Under the pieces are notes generated by a model that saw nothing but the letters and a program-made list of their open reading frames with translations, ran no database searches and was not told the DNA's origin. From JBHJHP01 sp042219825 (lineage in GTDB: Bacteria; Bacteroidota; Bacteroidia; Bacteroidales; UBA5342): 64,000 nt of DNA. The stretch is taken from positions 124,001-188,000 of the forward strand of contig NZ_JBHJHQ010000004.1 of NCBI RefSeq assembly GCF_042219825.1. Reading direction: 5' to 3'. The position numbers were made by a program, and so were the translations under genes. This document shows, piece after piece, positions 45,300-55,003 of the stretch; within the stretch, counting starts at the first letter, position 1, and each line of letters opens with the position of its first letter.

Positions 45300-46862
45300 T
45301 CAATGGATTATAACCCGTTGTCTTAAGGTTTTATCAGATGTCGTTATTTCCCAGATATAGACACCTTGTTTTAAATGCATCCGGAAGGTTGAATTCGGTG
45401 CGTTTAATACATCGTTAAATACACTGACGCCCTGAAGATTATATATTCTTAATACTGCATCCGGCTCAAACTGATCATGAAGATCAATGGTTATGACATC
45501 GTTTGCAGGATTAGGGTATATGCTGAACGCTGTATTTCGGAATGGATTGCGGACTGAAACCGTTCTGCTGCAAATTGTATTGACATTGATGCTATGCTCA
45601 AAACTGACAAATGCAGGTGACATAGTCGTCAGTTCAGGATCATCAAGCTCCAGGGTGCTTTCGTAACTTGTTGTGCTGAGATCACGGGTTTTAAATTCAA
45701 CAGGTGATGTATTGCAGGATGAATTACCTGCTGTGTCTGTAACAATGAAATAAGGACCTGTTGTGGCAGTTTTTCTCCCTGCCAGAAGATATGTATTTCT
45801 GCCGGTTTCCATTGGCATGGATAAGGAAGCAAACGGACCATTACCATATTCTTTAGCCCAGATAATATTTCCATTTATATCCAGTTTGAGTGTAAATGAA
45901 CGGATATCCTCATAGTTTAGAATTCTGCCGGAAACTAAAATCTGATTATTAAGAATAGCTGTGATGCCAAAGGCCTGTTGAATCTGAACGGGTTCCTGCT
46001 GTATTTCCTTCGTCCAGACCGGATCACCGTTAACAGCACTGACACGCATGAAAACCATGTGCGTTGCATTGGTAGCTACTGAATCCGCAATATTTCCTGA
46101 AATTATCAGATCACCATTGTCAAGCATTGCAATGTTGGTGGCAGAGGCATCAAGACCTTCGAAATCATATTCTTTGAACCAGTTATAACCCGTTGTTCCG
46201 GTACTCAGAATATAGGCGCCATATGCATTGGTTGTCGTGTTACGGGTGTTTCCGCAGATGAAAAAGTTACCTGCTCCGTCGCTTACCACATCATCAGGAA
46301 CAGGTCCACCGTTAAATTCTGGCTTAGCTATGCGGATCTGGTTTAGTATGCTTCCATCTGATTTGGTGTGGATAATTTTTGTGGGTTTACCCGATACGCC
46401 ATACCTGATGATCAGGACCAGCGAATTATCAGACTGCTCAAAAACACCAAGGGTGGCATCATCATATGAATTATCGTATAGCCTATGCCACAGCACATTC
46501 CCGTCTCCATCAATTTTGTACATGCTGGCACCGTAGTAAGTTGAAAAATCTGTTCTGGTTGTTCCCCCAACAATAAAATTGCCATCCTGTAGTTTGGTTA
46601 AGGTACGGAAGTTATCCTTTTTAAGCATGTTGTAGCTTTTAAACCATAGCATATTCATTACGGAGTCCATTCTCAGCACTATGGCATAGGCCGTGTCGCT
46701 GGTAGGCGGTTGTGCATAACCGCAGGCCATGTAGCCCTTGTCCGGAAGCTGTACCATATCCGTCAGGCTGACCAATGATCGGGAATAAAGTTCTTTTTCG
46801 AAGAGGTGTTGTGCATTTAAAGTGAGTGGGAGCAATAATAAAAAGAGTAATTGCTTTTTCAT
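45300..46862 (-). CDS. T9SS-exported propeller-like protein
   Basis: About 520 residues from the ATG at 46862 (KKQLLFLLLLPLTLNAQ signal peptide; an upstream ATG at 46886 adds eight residues). The body repeats blades of the form GNFIVGGTTR...YYGASMYKIDGDGNVLWHRLY, GDLIISGNIAD...MVFMRVSAVNGDPVW and ILVSGRILN...FTLKLDINGNIIWAKEYG. A canonical type A T9SS domain ends it (FSIYPNPANDVITID ... LKQGVYIWEI). It has the same architecture as the protein at 13021-14652, although sequence similarity is modest. Function unknown; surface binding is likely. Confidence 0.78.
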   Translation of the reverse strand: MKKQLLFLLLLPLTLNAQHLFEKELYSRSLVSLTDMVQLPDKGYMACGYAQPPTSDTAYAIVLRMDSVMNMLWFKSYNMLKKDNFRTLTKLQDGNFIVGGTTRTDFSTYYGASMYKIDGDGNVLWHRLYDNSYDDATLGVFEQSDNSLVLIIRYGVSGKPTKIIHTKSDGSILNQIRIAKPEFNGGPVPDDVVSDGAGNFFICGNTRNTTTNAYGAYILSTGTTGYNWFKEYDFEGLDASATNIAMLDNGDLIISGNIADSVATNATHMVFMRVSAVNGDPVWTKEIQQEPVQIQQAFGITAILNNQILVSGRILNYEDIRSFTLKLDINGNIIWAKEYGNGPFASLSMPMETGRNTYLLAGRKTATTGPYFIVTDTAGNSSCNTSPVEFKTRDLSTTSYESTLELDDPELTTMSPAFVSFEHSINVNTICSRTVSVRNPFRNTAFSIYPNPANDVITIDLHDQFEPDAVLRIYNLQGVSVFNDVLNAPNSTFRMHLKQGVYIWEITTSDKTLRQRVIIH

Positions 46863-46886
46863 AAGAATGCATTTTATGATGTCCAC

Positions 46887-47166
46887 TGCCGGCTTTTGCG
46901 TTCGTCAACCGGTATAATTTAAACAATCATGGTAACATATAGTTTGATAAAGCGATTAAATGCATTTCGTTGTGTACTTACGGTTTGGTTTGAATAAACA
47001 CATTTGTGCATATCCCGGATCACCTTGCGTGAATCTGGCGGAGCGAGTCAGGAAAGGAATGGCCATGACGAAAAGTGCAGGTAACGAACGCTGATATGTT
47101 TTGTTTTAAAGAGCGGCCATGCACTACGCGTGAGTTAGCGAGCGTTTTCTCTTAAAATCTCTTCAA
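46887..47166 (-). other. Spacer downstream of the GH28 gene, with attC-like fragments
   Basis: The 280-bp spacer after the polygalacturonase contains the minus-strand words CGCTAACTCACGCG and, 200 bp on, GTTACCATG, plus plus-strand CGATTAAATGCATTTCG (46953..46969), which is shared with the palindromic spacer at 51582. It may be an outer, decayed member of the array described at 49.7-61.5 kb. No gene is supported here. Confidence 0.3.
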
Positions 47167-49665
47167 TTATTCTTTAATAAATTTTAATGTTTCTGATATT
47201 TTATCATCTTGTATCTTTATAAAACACATGCCATTCGGTATTTTTTCAATATTAATTGATTGACCTTTGGTCTGAAACAGCTTTGTTCCTGACATATTAT
47301 ATGCAATTAAGTCTGCATCTGCTGATACACCTGTTACAAACAGTATAGTGGTAACCGGATTAGGATATAACCCTATATCCGAAGTTGGTGAAACACTTAC
47401 ATCTTCAACCGCGGTTGGTATTGAAAATGAGATATAATTTGTATTGAATTCCTGTGCATCAATATAGAATCGCATAACATGTTGGCCTGCAGATAAATTT
47501 ACATTAACTGTTACATTCTGCCATACCTGCCAGCCACCCGTGTTTGGTACCGTTTGTATACCTGAAATATCTGCTCCGTCCATTTCAATATGGAATGATC
47601 CACCAACAGGAGAAGCAACACGGGTAATCATTTCATAAGTGCCCGAAGCTGACACATTCACTGTATATTCAAGCCATTCGCCGGTAACAGACCAGTCGAT
47701 ATTATACCCGCCCTCATCACAAGCTTCAATGTCTACACCATCTGAACGATATACTTCACTCTGATTGCCTACATTGGCATCGTGATAGGCAACACCTTCG
47801 CCACCATTGTCGTAATTTTCCATTTGAACGGTACCAGGTATTGAAATAATACCTGCATAAGGTGATTGTGTGGGAACATCTTCATCTGTTACTATTGCCT
47901 GCCTTACATCTGCCGGTGATACTGTTTGGCTGCAATTTGTAAAATTAATATCCTCTGCATATCTGATGTAATATCCCCACGCTGGAAGCATGCCAAAAAC
48001 ATTGTATTCGGGATAATTTCCTGTATATTCACCGGGTCTTCCGGGAACAGAGGTTGCACCCCCTTTAAACGAATTTACACTAACATTATTAAAGGTTATA
48101 TCTTTTACTTTATAAATGGTACCATCTGAATTTATTCCGCTGATACAGCTGCCGATATTATCCGTAATATTTCTAAAATCTAAATTAGAAAATGTAATAC
48201 CGGTTATGCTCCCGGTTTTTGTTGGAGCGCCGACAGGCCTATGACCTCGTTTTCCTGCAGAATGCAGAAGAAAAAAGGCGTTTGCTGTAGTTGCCAGGTT
48301 TATCCTGTCGAAGGTAATATTAGAAAAGTCTGCGCCATCCAACCCCTGAAGAGAAATTCCGCATAAACCACCTCTTCCTGATCCGTTTATGGCAATATCC
48401 TGAAGTAAACAGTTTGTAAAAGCTCCATACGTTAAAGTACCGAATTTTATTTTATTGCCTGTCGTACCATTTACTGTTACATTTTTAATGGTCAAATTAT
48501 TTACACCTCTTGTTGAACCGCTTTTGGGACAGATCGCATCGTCCTGGCATAAAATTGTACTGTTAGTAATTGTTACATCGCGAGAGTCACAAATATCAAT
48601 CCCATCTTTATTTACGCCATAAGTAGAAGTGTTTATGTTGATTCCATCCACTATTACGGTATCACATTCCAAAATGACAAAGTCCCACATCGCGCTGTTC
48701 AAAATTTCAACATTAGCAACTCTTACATTTTCCGAATAAGCTAAATACAGAGCCATTGGTCTGAGAGTCTCATCTTTGTTATGATCCCATATCGGGCAAT
48801 CACCATTGCCGTCGATTGCACCACCGCCTGCAATCGTTAAATTGTTGGCTTCCTCTGCATAAACAAAGGCTTCTTTGAGTTCCCAACCGCCACCTCCCAA
48901 AACGCCGGATAACCATACATTGGCATTATCCGCATGCTGAGTTATTGCAGGATACAAAGAATTATCCTGTATTCCTTTCAATACTGCGGTGTTATCAATC
49001 CAAAATGTCATGTTGGATTTCAATTTTATCTGACCCGACATATATGTTCCAGTTGATAAAATTACTGAGCCTCCATCAGAACATGCGTCTATCGCTGCTT
49101 GTATTGCCTGGGTATCATCTGTACTTCCATCACCTTTTGCGCCATAATCTTTTACATTGTATTGAGTTCCCGTAGGACTGCAAAGCCCATCATCACTGGA
49201 AACTGCAATGTTATCTATATTTGGACCGCCACTTGAAGTATTTGCCATAAGTTTAACGGTGTTATTACCCGCATTAAGATTGACAGTAACTCTGCCAATC
49301 CAGTAATAATTCCAGTCTCCAAAATGGGATGGAAACATCATGTCTTTGATAACAACACCGTTTACGGTTAATTCACACTGGCGATTAGCTCCGCTTGCAT
49401 TCGCATATTTAATCAATAGAGTATGATTTCCAGCTGTTTCACAAAATATATTATTCCATTCAACATATGAACCGTTTCCCCCCATATCAAGATAACCTGA
49501 TCCAACGTATGGGAAATTTGATGTACCGACGGTACAATCTGATGATTTATTGGTATAATTTTCACCCTCGTAGTAAGAAGTACGAAAGACTTTTGCACCT
49601 TGAGCATTTATGGTTCCTGACGAAACAATTATTAAAATCACTAAAACGACCAGTTTAAATTTCAT
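47167..49665 (-). CDS. GH28 polygalacturonase with two carbohydrate-binding modules and T9SS tail
   Basis: About 832 residues from the ATG at 49665 (KFKLVVLVILIIVSSGTINAQ); ATG 49689 adds eight. Order: CBM35/CBM6-like module about 27-165 (YYEGENYTNKSSDC ... NIDNIAV); GH28 beta-helix about 170-600, opening YNVKDYGAKGDGSTDDTQAI, with catalytic VNKDGIDICD and CQDDAICPKSG and later NKIKFGT; CBM6 about 615-745 (QMENYDNGGEGVAYHD ... YIDAQEFNTNYISF); T9SS type A domain starting IGLYPNPVTT. It hydrolyses polygalacturonan or rhamnogalacturonan backbone outside the cell. Together with the GH43 and beta-helix proteins it points to pectin use. Confidence 0.9.
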   Translation of the reverse strand: MKFKLVVLVILIIVSSGTINAQGAKVFRTSYYEGENYTNKSSDCTVGTSNFPYVGSGYLDMGGNGSYVEWNNIFCETAGNHTLLIKYANASGANRQCELTVNGVVIKDMMFPSHFGDWNYYWIGRVTVNLNAGNNTVKLMANTSSGGPNIDNIAVSSDDGLCSPTGTQYNVKDYGAKGDGSTDDTQAIQAAIDACSDGGSVILSTGTYMSGQIKLKSNMTFWIDNTAVLKGIQDNSLYPAITQHADNANVWLSGVLGGGGWELKEAFVYAEEANNLTIAGGGAIDGNGDCPIWDHNKDETLRPMALYLAYSENVRVANVEILNSAMWDFVILECDTVIVDGININTSTYGVNKDGIDICDSRDVTITNSTILCQDDAICPKSGSTRGVNNLTIKNVTVNGTTGNKIKFGTLTYGAFTNCLLQDIAINGSGRGGLCGISLQGLDGADFSNITFDRINLATTANAFFLLHSAGKRGHRPVGAPTKTGSITGITFSNLDFRNITDNIGSCISGINSDGTIYKVKDITFNNVSVNSFKGGATSVPGRPGEYTGNYPEYNVFGMLPAWGYYIRYAEDINFTNCSQTVSPADVRQAIVTDEDVPTQSPYAGIISIPGTVQMENYDNGGEGVAYHDANVGNQSEVYRSDGVDIEACDEGGYNIDWSVTGEWLEYTVNVSASGTYEMITRVASPVGGSFHIEMDGADISGIQTVPNTGGWQVWQNVTVNVNLSAGQHVMRFYIDAQEFNTNYISFSIPTAVEDVSVSPTSDIGLYPNPVTTILFVTGVSADADLIAYNMSGTKLFQTKGQSINIEKIPNGMCFIKIQDDKISETLKFIKE

Positions 49666-49877
49666 AATGTTTTTTAAGTTTTGTATCAAAGCTTCAATGT
49701 TAAAGCAGGGTAATTGTTACTGTAAGCATACAGTTATTATTCCCAGCATAATATATATACAATAACGAGAATAATATTACTTGCTGTTAATAGAATCTTT
49801 TTAAACTTTAATCGGAATTAATGAATGATCAGGATATTTTCAATGTGAATTTGCTATTGACATATTGTTATGTGACG

Positions 49878-51431
49878 TTATTTTTTATCATTTATCAATT
49901 TCAGGGTAAACTCTAACACTCTGTCTTTATGATTTATATCATCTTCTATTGAGTTCCTTACTGTAAAATCAGGTATTACGCCCCGTTGATTATCTGTACC
50001 GCAAGCACTAAATGCCTGTTCCCATGAGGTCATAATTTTCAATCCTGTATCCGGAAGTTTAAATATGTGAACATCTCCAAAATTCACGGTTGCTCCGCCT
50101 GTTTCTTCTCCTATTATGGTGCCTTGTCCATAACACTTATATGCTGAAGCAAACCCCTGTGCAGCCGAAAAGGTTCCGTTATTGGTTAATAAATATGTTT
50201 TCCCTTTGTATCGTAAAGGAAGTTCTTTTAACTGGCGCAATCCCGGAATTCGTGTGTAAGATTCCCGTGCCTTAGCATCTTTAATATACGGTAGCTTCTT
50301 TTTTACCTTTCCTGTAGCAATAAGCTCATTACTGACTTTTACAATTGCAGAATCAATATCATTATGCGGTTGATTGAAAATATATTGTTCAAGCCATGCT
50401 GTTATGATAGAATATCCTCCGCCATTGTCCCGTATATCGATGATTAAATGTTCAATCCCCTTATTTTTTAATTTGCTGAACGTAGTTTTGTAGAAGCTTT
50501 CGTAGTTTTTTAAATCCATACAGCTAAAAAAACCGATATAACCTGTTTCAGGTGTCAATTCCCTGTAAAATAATTTTTGAGGTTTCTGAAATTTTGACTT
50601 AAAAAAATGAAACATATTTGAGGCAACACTTCCGTTCACTGTTTTTTCAATAATTTCTTTACTGTTATATTCAACGTATTTAATTTTAAAAGGCTTGAAA
50701 TTATTCCAGATACTGATGTTGACAGGTTTGGTTATCAGATAATTTCTAAAGGCTTCATTTTCATAGCTTACCAGGTTACTCCATTCATCAATTACCTGTT
50801 TTATGCCTTTATTATTTATCTCAATAATTTCCGAACCAAGTGGAACAGAGCTCAATAACGATAAATTAGTCGTCACAAAAAGTCTGTCATCAATAATTTT
50901 TGTTTTATAAGGGAAAGTTCTTCGAAACATAGATTTTGACGCTAAGAGATTTTCCATGGGTCTGGTATGACCTGTCCTGAAATGTGAGGTTAAGCGTGCA
51001 CAAACTTTAAAAAATTCCAGCTCAGAAACCTTTTCCGGTAAATTATTTATTTCGTTGTTATATTCAATTAAGAAGGAATCTTTGGGTATCAAATGGTAAA
51101 TATCCGGATGAATATGTTCCAGTGATTCAATCATATAATTCAGATCATTGATGGCTGTTTGTTTTGAAATGGGCTTATCCTGCATATAATAGACCAGAAA
51201 GCCAAAGCAAAATAAAATTGTGAATAGATGCCCAAACACTTTAGCTTTTAAGAAATCCTTAAATCGTATTTTCCTTCTGATGAAATATTCGATACTTATA
51301 ACGATTACTGTAGGAATTAACACGAAGAGGTATAGAGAAATTATATCTGTGAGTGTAAACAATCCACTTGCTATCATATAGATAACGAGGAGTCCAAGAA
51401 TGATTGAGGTAATTCGGATTTTCCACTTCAT
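49878..51431 (-). CDS. Membrane-anchored S41 (C-terminal processing type) peptidase
   Basis: 517 residues. Three N-terminal membrane helices (about 5-25, 30-48, 68-86) precede a helical region with QTAINDLNYMIESLEHIHPDIYHL, the usual N-terminal part of Bacteroidota S41 proteins. The protease core has GYIGFFSCMD, HLIIDIRDNGGGYSIITAWL, the Ser region NNGTFSAAQGFASA and GEETGGATVNFGD. The usual PDZ domain is reduced or absent. Substrate unknown. It is the leftmost gene of the co-oriented accessory array and is followed by the small palindrome CAATATG...CACATTG near 49840-49866. Confidence 0.85.
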   Translation of the reverse strand: MKWKIRITSIILGLLVIYMIASGLFTLTDIISLYLFVLIPTVIVISIEYFIRRKIRFKDFLKAKVFGHLFTILFCFGFLVYYMQDKPISKQTAINDLNYMIESLEHIHPDIYHLIPKDSFLIEYNNEINNLPEKVSELEFFKVCARLTSHFRTGHTRPMENLLASKSMFRRTFPYKTKIIDDRLFVTTNLSLLSSVPLGSEIIEINNKGIKQVIDEWSNLVSYENEAFRNYLITKPVNISIWNNFKPFKIKYVEYNSKEIIEKTVNGSVASNMFHFFKSKFQKPQKLFYRELTPETGYIGFFSCMDLKNYESFYKTTFSKLKNKGIEHLIIDIRDNGGGYSIITAWLEQYIFNQPHNDIDSAIVKVSNELIATGKVKKKLPYIKDAKARESYTRIPGLRQLKELPLRYKGKTYLLTNNGTFSAAQGFASAYKCYGQGTIIGEETGGATVNFGDVHIFKLPDTGLKIMTSWEQAFSACGTDNQRGVIPDFTVRNSIEDDINHKDRVLEFTLKLINDKK

Positions 51432-51581
51432 TTTATAAAATTTAAGCTATTGAAAGGTTAGTTGCGTTTTTCCACTTACTTCGTTAAAATAAATAGATTA
51501 CAAACTATCTATTTTTACAAATAACGAAACTTTAGAATGAATATACGACTAAAATTTAGTTAATTCAACAATCGGTCTGAA

Positions 51582-51649
51582 GCACAACCTTGTAATATAA
51601 TGACGATTAAATACCGTTTAAATGCATTTCATTTTATACATTGTTATAG
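51582..51649 (-). repeat. attC-like palindromic spacer S1 (68 bp)
   Basis: Read on the minus strand just after the serine-hydrolase stop: it opens CTATAAC, closes GTTGTGC, and between them the arms TGTA-TAAAATGA and TGTAATATAATGA pair with a bulge. The 45-bp block 51590..51634 is nearly the same (three differences) as 53146..53190 in S2. The closing box fits GTTRRRY only partly. Confidence 0.45.
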
Positions 51650-51660
51650 GCTGTCTTTGA

Positions 51661-53112
51661 TTACCATCCGAAAGCGACAATTTGATTACTTTCATTGAAC
51701 TGCAGGTCAAAACATGGGGTTAAATCAACAACTTTTCCATCTTTCGATTCCAAAACAATATCGTAGCTCATATCCCCGTATTCTAAAATATGGTTCAGCC
51801 GATATCCCAAAAACTCTTTCTGCATGTCCTTCATCCAAATTTTGAATCTTCGTTCTCTTTCTTTACTGGCGACATGTTTGTTGATGAAATCATCTATGTT
51901 CTTGTCATCGGTCAAAATTAGTTTTACAAACTGATGTATGATTTCAAGTTGTTTATTTGTAATATCGGTACTGCCATGTTTTATACTTTTCATTTTAGGT
52001 ACAATGGGAGTATAGTTTTCCTTAAATAGTAATTGCTCTATTTCCCACGCAACTATCTGAGTGTCGTATCTTAATTCGTTGGTCATATATATGATTACAG
52101 TATTTTCTACAGGGAGTTGTATGAAATCGGCATAAAATACACCATTTGAGCCGTTGTGAGCTATAATTTTTGTATTCCTGTCACTATTCATTATGGTCCA
52201 TCCGTAAGCATAGTGTGAATTTCCTGATTCATTTTCTTTTACGTGGGGAAAAGTGAGTTGTTCAAATGATTTTTTAGAAATTATTTTGTTTTCTTTTAAT
52301 GCCTTATACCATTTATATAAATCGGAAGGATTAGAAAGTATGCCTCCATTGCCTTTTAAATGCCACGAGATTTGATTTGAGTCTGCCTGCCATTTCATAA
52401 GGTGAGTTCCCCAATCTTCCCCGCATTTATAACCGTGGGCAATTTGAGTTGTATCCCATTTGGGGAAAAGATAACCTGTATGTTTCATCCCTGCTTTTTG
52501 AAAAAGATGTTCCTGCAAATAGGTCTCATAATCTGTTTGCGCAACTTTTTCAATTATCATAGCTAGAATACTGTAACCCACGTTGGAATAACTAAACTGT
52601 TTTCCTGGTTCAAAATCCAATGGTGAATTATAAACTTCGCTTAAAAACTTCTCTTTTGAGATGGGAACGAAATCCACTCCGTAACCAAGATTTCCAACTA
52701 TTCCTGAAGTATGGGTAAGCAATTGATGAATAGTAATGTTTTGTTTGTCTTTAGGAATGTTTTCAAAAAATTTGCAAATAGAATCGTTTACCGATAATTT
52801 GCCTTTTTCCTGTAATTTTAGAATAGCAGTTGCTGTAAATTGTTTTGTTAATGATCCTATTGTGAAAATGGTTTCTTTAGTTACAGAAAGATTTTCGTTT
52901 TTGTTTCTTAATCCAACACCACCAGAGTAAAGTACTTCTCCGTCTTTAGCTACTAAAACGCTTGCTGAAAGTCCATTTTCATTACATTCGTCCATATAGG
53001 ATTCAAGTCTGTTTTTTAAAGAATTAACTCTGTCATTTGAGTTGGTTTTGTTTTTGCAGGAAACACAAAGCGTTATAATTATTACTATGATTGAAGTATA
53101 TCTTTTCATCAT
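51661..53112 (-). CDS. Serine hydrolase, class C beta-lactamase/esterase fold, lipoprotein
   Basis: 483 residues with a lipoprotein signal (IITLCVSCKNK). The active-site S87-L-T-K90 lies in IGSLTKQFTATAIL, the YxN motif is YSNVGYSIL near residue 174, and HNGSNG near 320 replaces the KTG triad. This is the Beta-lactamase (PF00144) superfamily, which in Bacteroidota mostly comprises D-amino-acid peptidases and esterases; resistance to beta-lactams should not be assumed. The last 110 residues are a separate small domain. It is flanked by palindromic spacers on both sides. Confidence 0.87.
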   Translation of the reverse strand: MMKRYTSIIVIIITLCVSCKNKTNSNDRVNSLKNRLESYMDECNENGLSASVLVAKDGEVLYSGGVGLRNKNENLSVTKETIFTIGSLTKQFTATAILKLQEKGKLSVNDSICKFFENIPKDKQNITIHQLLTHTSGIVGNLGYGVDFVPISKEKFLSEVYNSPLDFEPGKQFSYSNVGYSILAMIIEKVAQTDYETYLQEHLFQKAGMKHTGYLFPKWDTTQIAHGYKCGEDWGTHLMKWQADSNQISWHLKGNGGILSNPSDLYKWYKALKENKIISKKSFEQLTFPHVKENESGNSHYAYGWTIMNSDRNTKIIAHNGSNGVFYADFIQLPVENTVIIYMTNELRYDTQIVAWEIEQLLFKENYTPIVPKMKSIKHGSTDITNKQLEIIHQFVKLILTDDKNIDDFINKHVASKERERRFKIWMKDMQKEFLGYRLNHILEYGDMSYDIVLESKDGKVVDLTPCFDLQFNESNQIVAFGW

Positions 53113-53136
53113 CTTTTTATGGTTTTGTTTTATTTG

Positions 53137-53266
53137 CCCCTAATGTTGTAATATAATGACTATTAAATACCGTTTAAATGTCTTTCATTTGGTACGGGAT
53201 TCACCTTGTCGCCCCAAGGCCGTGGCGTACAAACCCAGCCATACCTTATGCCACGTGTTGTTAGTT
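53137..53266 (-). repeat. attC-like palindromic spacer S2 (130 bp)
   Basis: On the minus strand directly after the esterase stop: AACTAAC opens, the hairpin CGTGGC-ATA...GTA-CGCCACG follows, then the block shared with S1, and ACATTAGGGGC closes, with A in place of the G of the expected GTTAGGGGC. It looks like one site or a fusion of two. Confidence 0.4.
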
Positions 53267-53273
53267 CGTGATT

Positions 53274-54842
53274 TTATTTATTCTTCACTGATTCAAAAAA
53301 ATCTACTATTTTCGGAAGAGCCGAATCCCAAATACTAATGTGGTCAGCATTTTCAAATTTCATAAAATTAAAGTCTTCAAATACGTTTTCGGCTATATCT
53401 TTTGTCGTAATAATTTTATTTAAAATATCCTGATGCTCATTAGAACCTGTAACAAGTAAAACAGGTAATTCAGTGTTGTTATTAATTTCATCTTTTGATA
53501 ACCAAAGTGCAGTTCCTCCAATAGGTGCAATAGCTCTAAAGAATTTATGATATTTTAATCCGGTCTGCCATACTAAATCACCACTATTTCCACCACCCGT
53601 AAGGAAAATTTCACGATCATTTATGGAATATAATTTCTTAATTCTATCGATTGAGGTGAAAAGTTGCAAGTCCCGATCCTCAGAATTCCTAAAATTGCCC
53701 ACACAAAGGATAATCCAGTTTAATTCATCTGCTTTATTTTTCAGGAATTCCTGGTTGTTGAAAAAAGCATCAACCTCCATACCCATAGGGAAAACCGCAA
53801 CTAAAGGATATTTTTTCTCAGGATGGTATTTTTCCGGAATATAAATTCGATAGTAGTTATCAATATTATCTATTGTAACAGATTGTTTTAAATCACCAGT
53901 CAATGTATATAATTTTGCATTATTCTCAAGTAATGAAAGGTATTTCCGGATTAAATTAATATCATTTGGATAATTAATTTTCCCCATATAGTCTTGTTTG
54001 AACGCTCTGTTATCCCATACAAATTGCATTCTGGCAATAGCTGGAAAATTTCTGGCAAACCCTTCATAACCATTTTGTTCTTTTTCTAAACTATGCTGCA
54101 TATAACTAAGTGATTCAATTACTGTTTTGTATTGAGCGTCAGCATCGTTTAATTGTATCCGATTAATTTGAGTTTCAATATTTGCATATAATTGATTGAG
54201 GTTTTTGACTGCCAAAAATGTATAAGGCGCTTCAGGAAGAGAATCTCCATCCGGGGTTATTAGTTTATAGCCAATGTAGAACAAACCTTCTTCTTTCAGT
54301 TTAATAGGGATATTAAGATTATAGTTTGTGATCTTGTCTATATTGAATTGAAATTTCTGAATGGCATTCCAGGCATTATCCCTTAAAATAAACCGGGCTT
54401 TATACGTCCCTGATAAAGGTTCCCCTAAATCAAAAATTGGCTCAATGTTTATCGTGATAGTATCTTCCAAATCCGATATTCCTTGTTGAGGCATTATTCG
54501 TAATGCGCCAGCAAATTCATAATCTTCAATTTTATAGTCATGGTAGTTTAATGCGATTGCCTTTATTGTATATCTGTAGGCAAGATATTTTTCATGATTC
54601 TTTTTTGCATTATTGGCCTGTTCCAATAACTGCTGTACACGATCTGAAACAGCGACATTTTCGCTCCTTAGCCGGTCAATGGTACGTGGAAAAGCGTTAA
54701 CGACCGGGTTGTAATCAATTGTTCTAAGTTCATTGAGTTGTTCACCCCTGATAACTAAACAGGAAGAGGTGTCCGATATTTCCTGACCAAATATTCCATT
54801 GAATACAAGGAAAGAAAGTATTATTAGAATTGTAAACCTCAT
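53274..54842 (-). CDS. Secreted alpha/beta hydrolase (esterase D / PHB-depolymerase-like)
   Basis: 522 residues with a signal peptide (LIILSFLVFNGIFGQ). The N-terminal 330 residues contain a helical part (NVAVSDRVQQLLEQANNAKK) and a beta-sandwich, poorly recognised. From about 335 the hydrolase core reads YYRIYIPEKYHPEKKYPLVAVF, WIILCVGNFRNSEDRD, FLTGGGNSGDLVWQTGLKY (nucleophile elbow GNSGD, degenerate from GxSxG), LPVLLVTGSNEHQD and NADHISIWDSAL with the likely His. Probably periplasmic. Whether it is an active esterase is uncertain because of the altered elbow. Confidence 0.7.
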   Translation of the reverse strand: MRFTILIILSFLVFNGIFGQEISDTSSCLVIRGEQLNELRTIDYNPVVNAFPRTIDRLRSENVAVSDRVQQLLEQANNAKKNHEKYLAYRYTIKAIALNYHDYKIEDYEFAGALRIMPQQGISDLEDTITINIEPIFDLGEPLSGTYKARFILRDNAWNAIQKFQFNIDKITNYNLNIPIKLKEEGLFYIGYKLITPDGDSLPEAPYTFLAVKNLNQLYANIETQINRIQLNDADAQYKTVIESLSYMQHSLEKEQNGYEGFARNFPAIARMQFVWDNRAFKQDYMGKINYPNDINLIRKYLSLLENNAKLYTLTGDLKQSVTIDNIDNYYRIYIPEKYHPEKKYPLVAVFPMGMEVDAFFNNQEFLKNKADELNWIILCVGNFRNSEDRDLQLFTSIDRIKKLYSINDREIFLTGGGNSGDLVWQTGLKYHKFFRAIAPIGGTALWLSKDEINNNTELPVLLVTGSNEHQDILNKIITTKDIAENVFEDFNFMKFENADHISIWDSALPKIVDFFESVKNK

Positions 54843-54916
54843 AATTAATATATTTCAGGTTGTTTTATTCGATTACCTAACTTATTTCAAATATCAAATT
54901 GACAAATTAGCCCAAT

Positions 54917-54984
54917 AATCAACAAAAACATGCCATTTTGTAGTTTGTATTAAAACCAAATGCACTCATGTCCATGTGCTAGGC
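54917..54984 (-). repeat. attC-like palindromic spacer S3 (68 bp)
   Basis: Minus strand, after the small lipoprotein stop: GCCTAGCAC opens, GTTGATT closes, and inner arms CATGGACAT / ATGGCATG pair imperfectly around AT-rich sequence with AAATGCA as in S1. The length equals that of S1. Matches to the attC boxes are partial. Confidence 0.35.
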
Positions 54985-55003
54985 AATGTTCGTTTTAAAA
55001 TAT

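Noticed and set aside
51661..53112. Antibiotic-resistance beta-lactamase
   Set aside because: The SxxK/YxN/HxG pattern only places it in the broad serine-hydrolase superfamily; lipoprotein status and the extra C-terminal domain fit peptidase/esterase relatives better.
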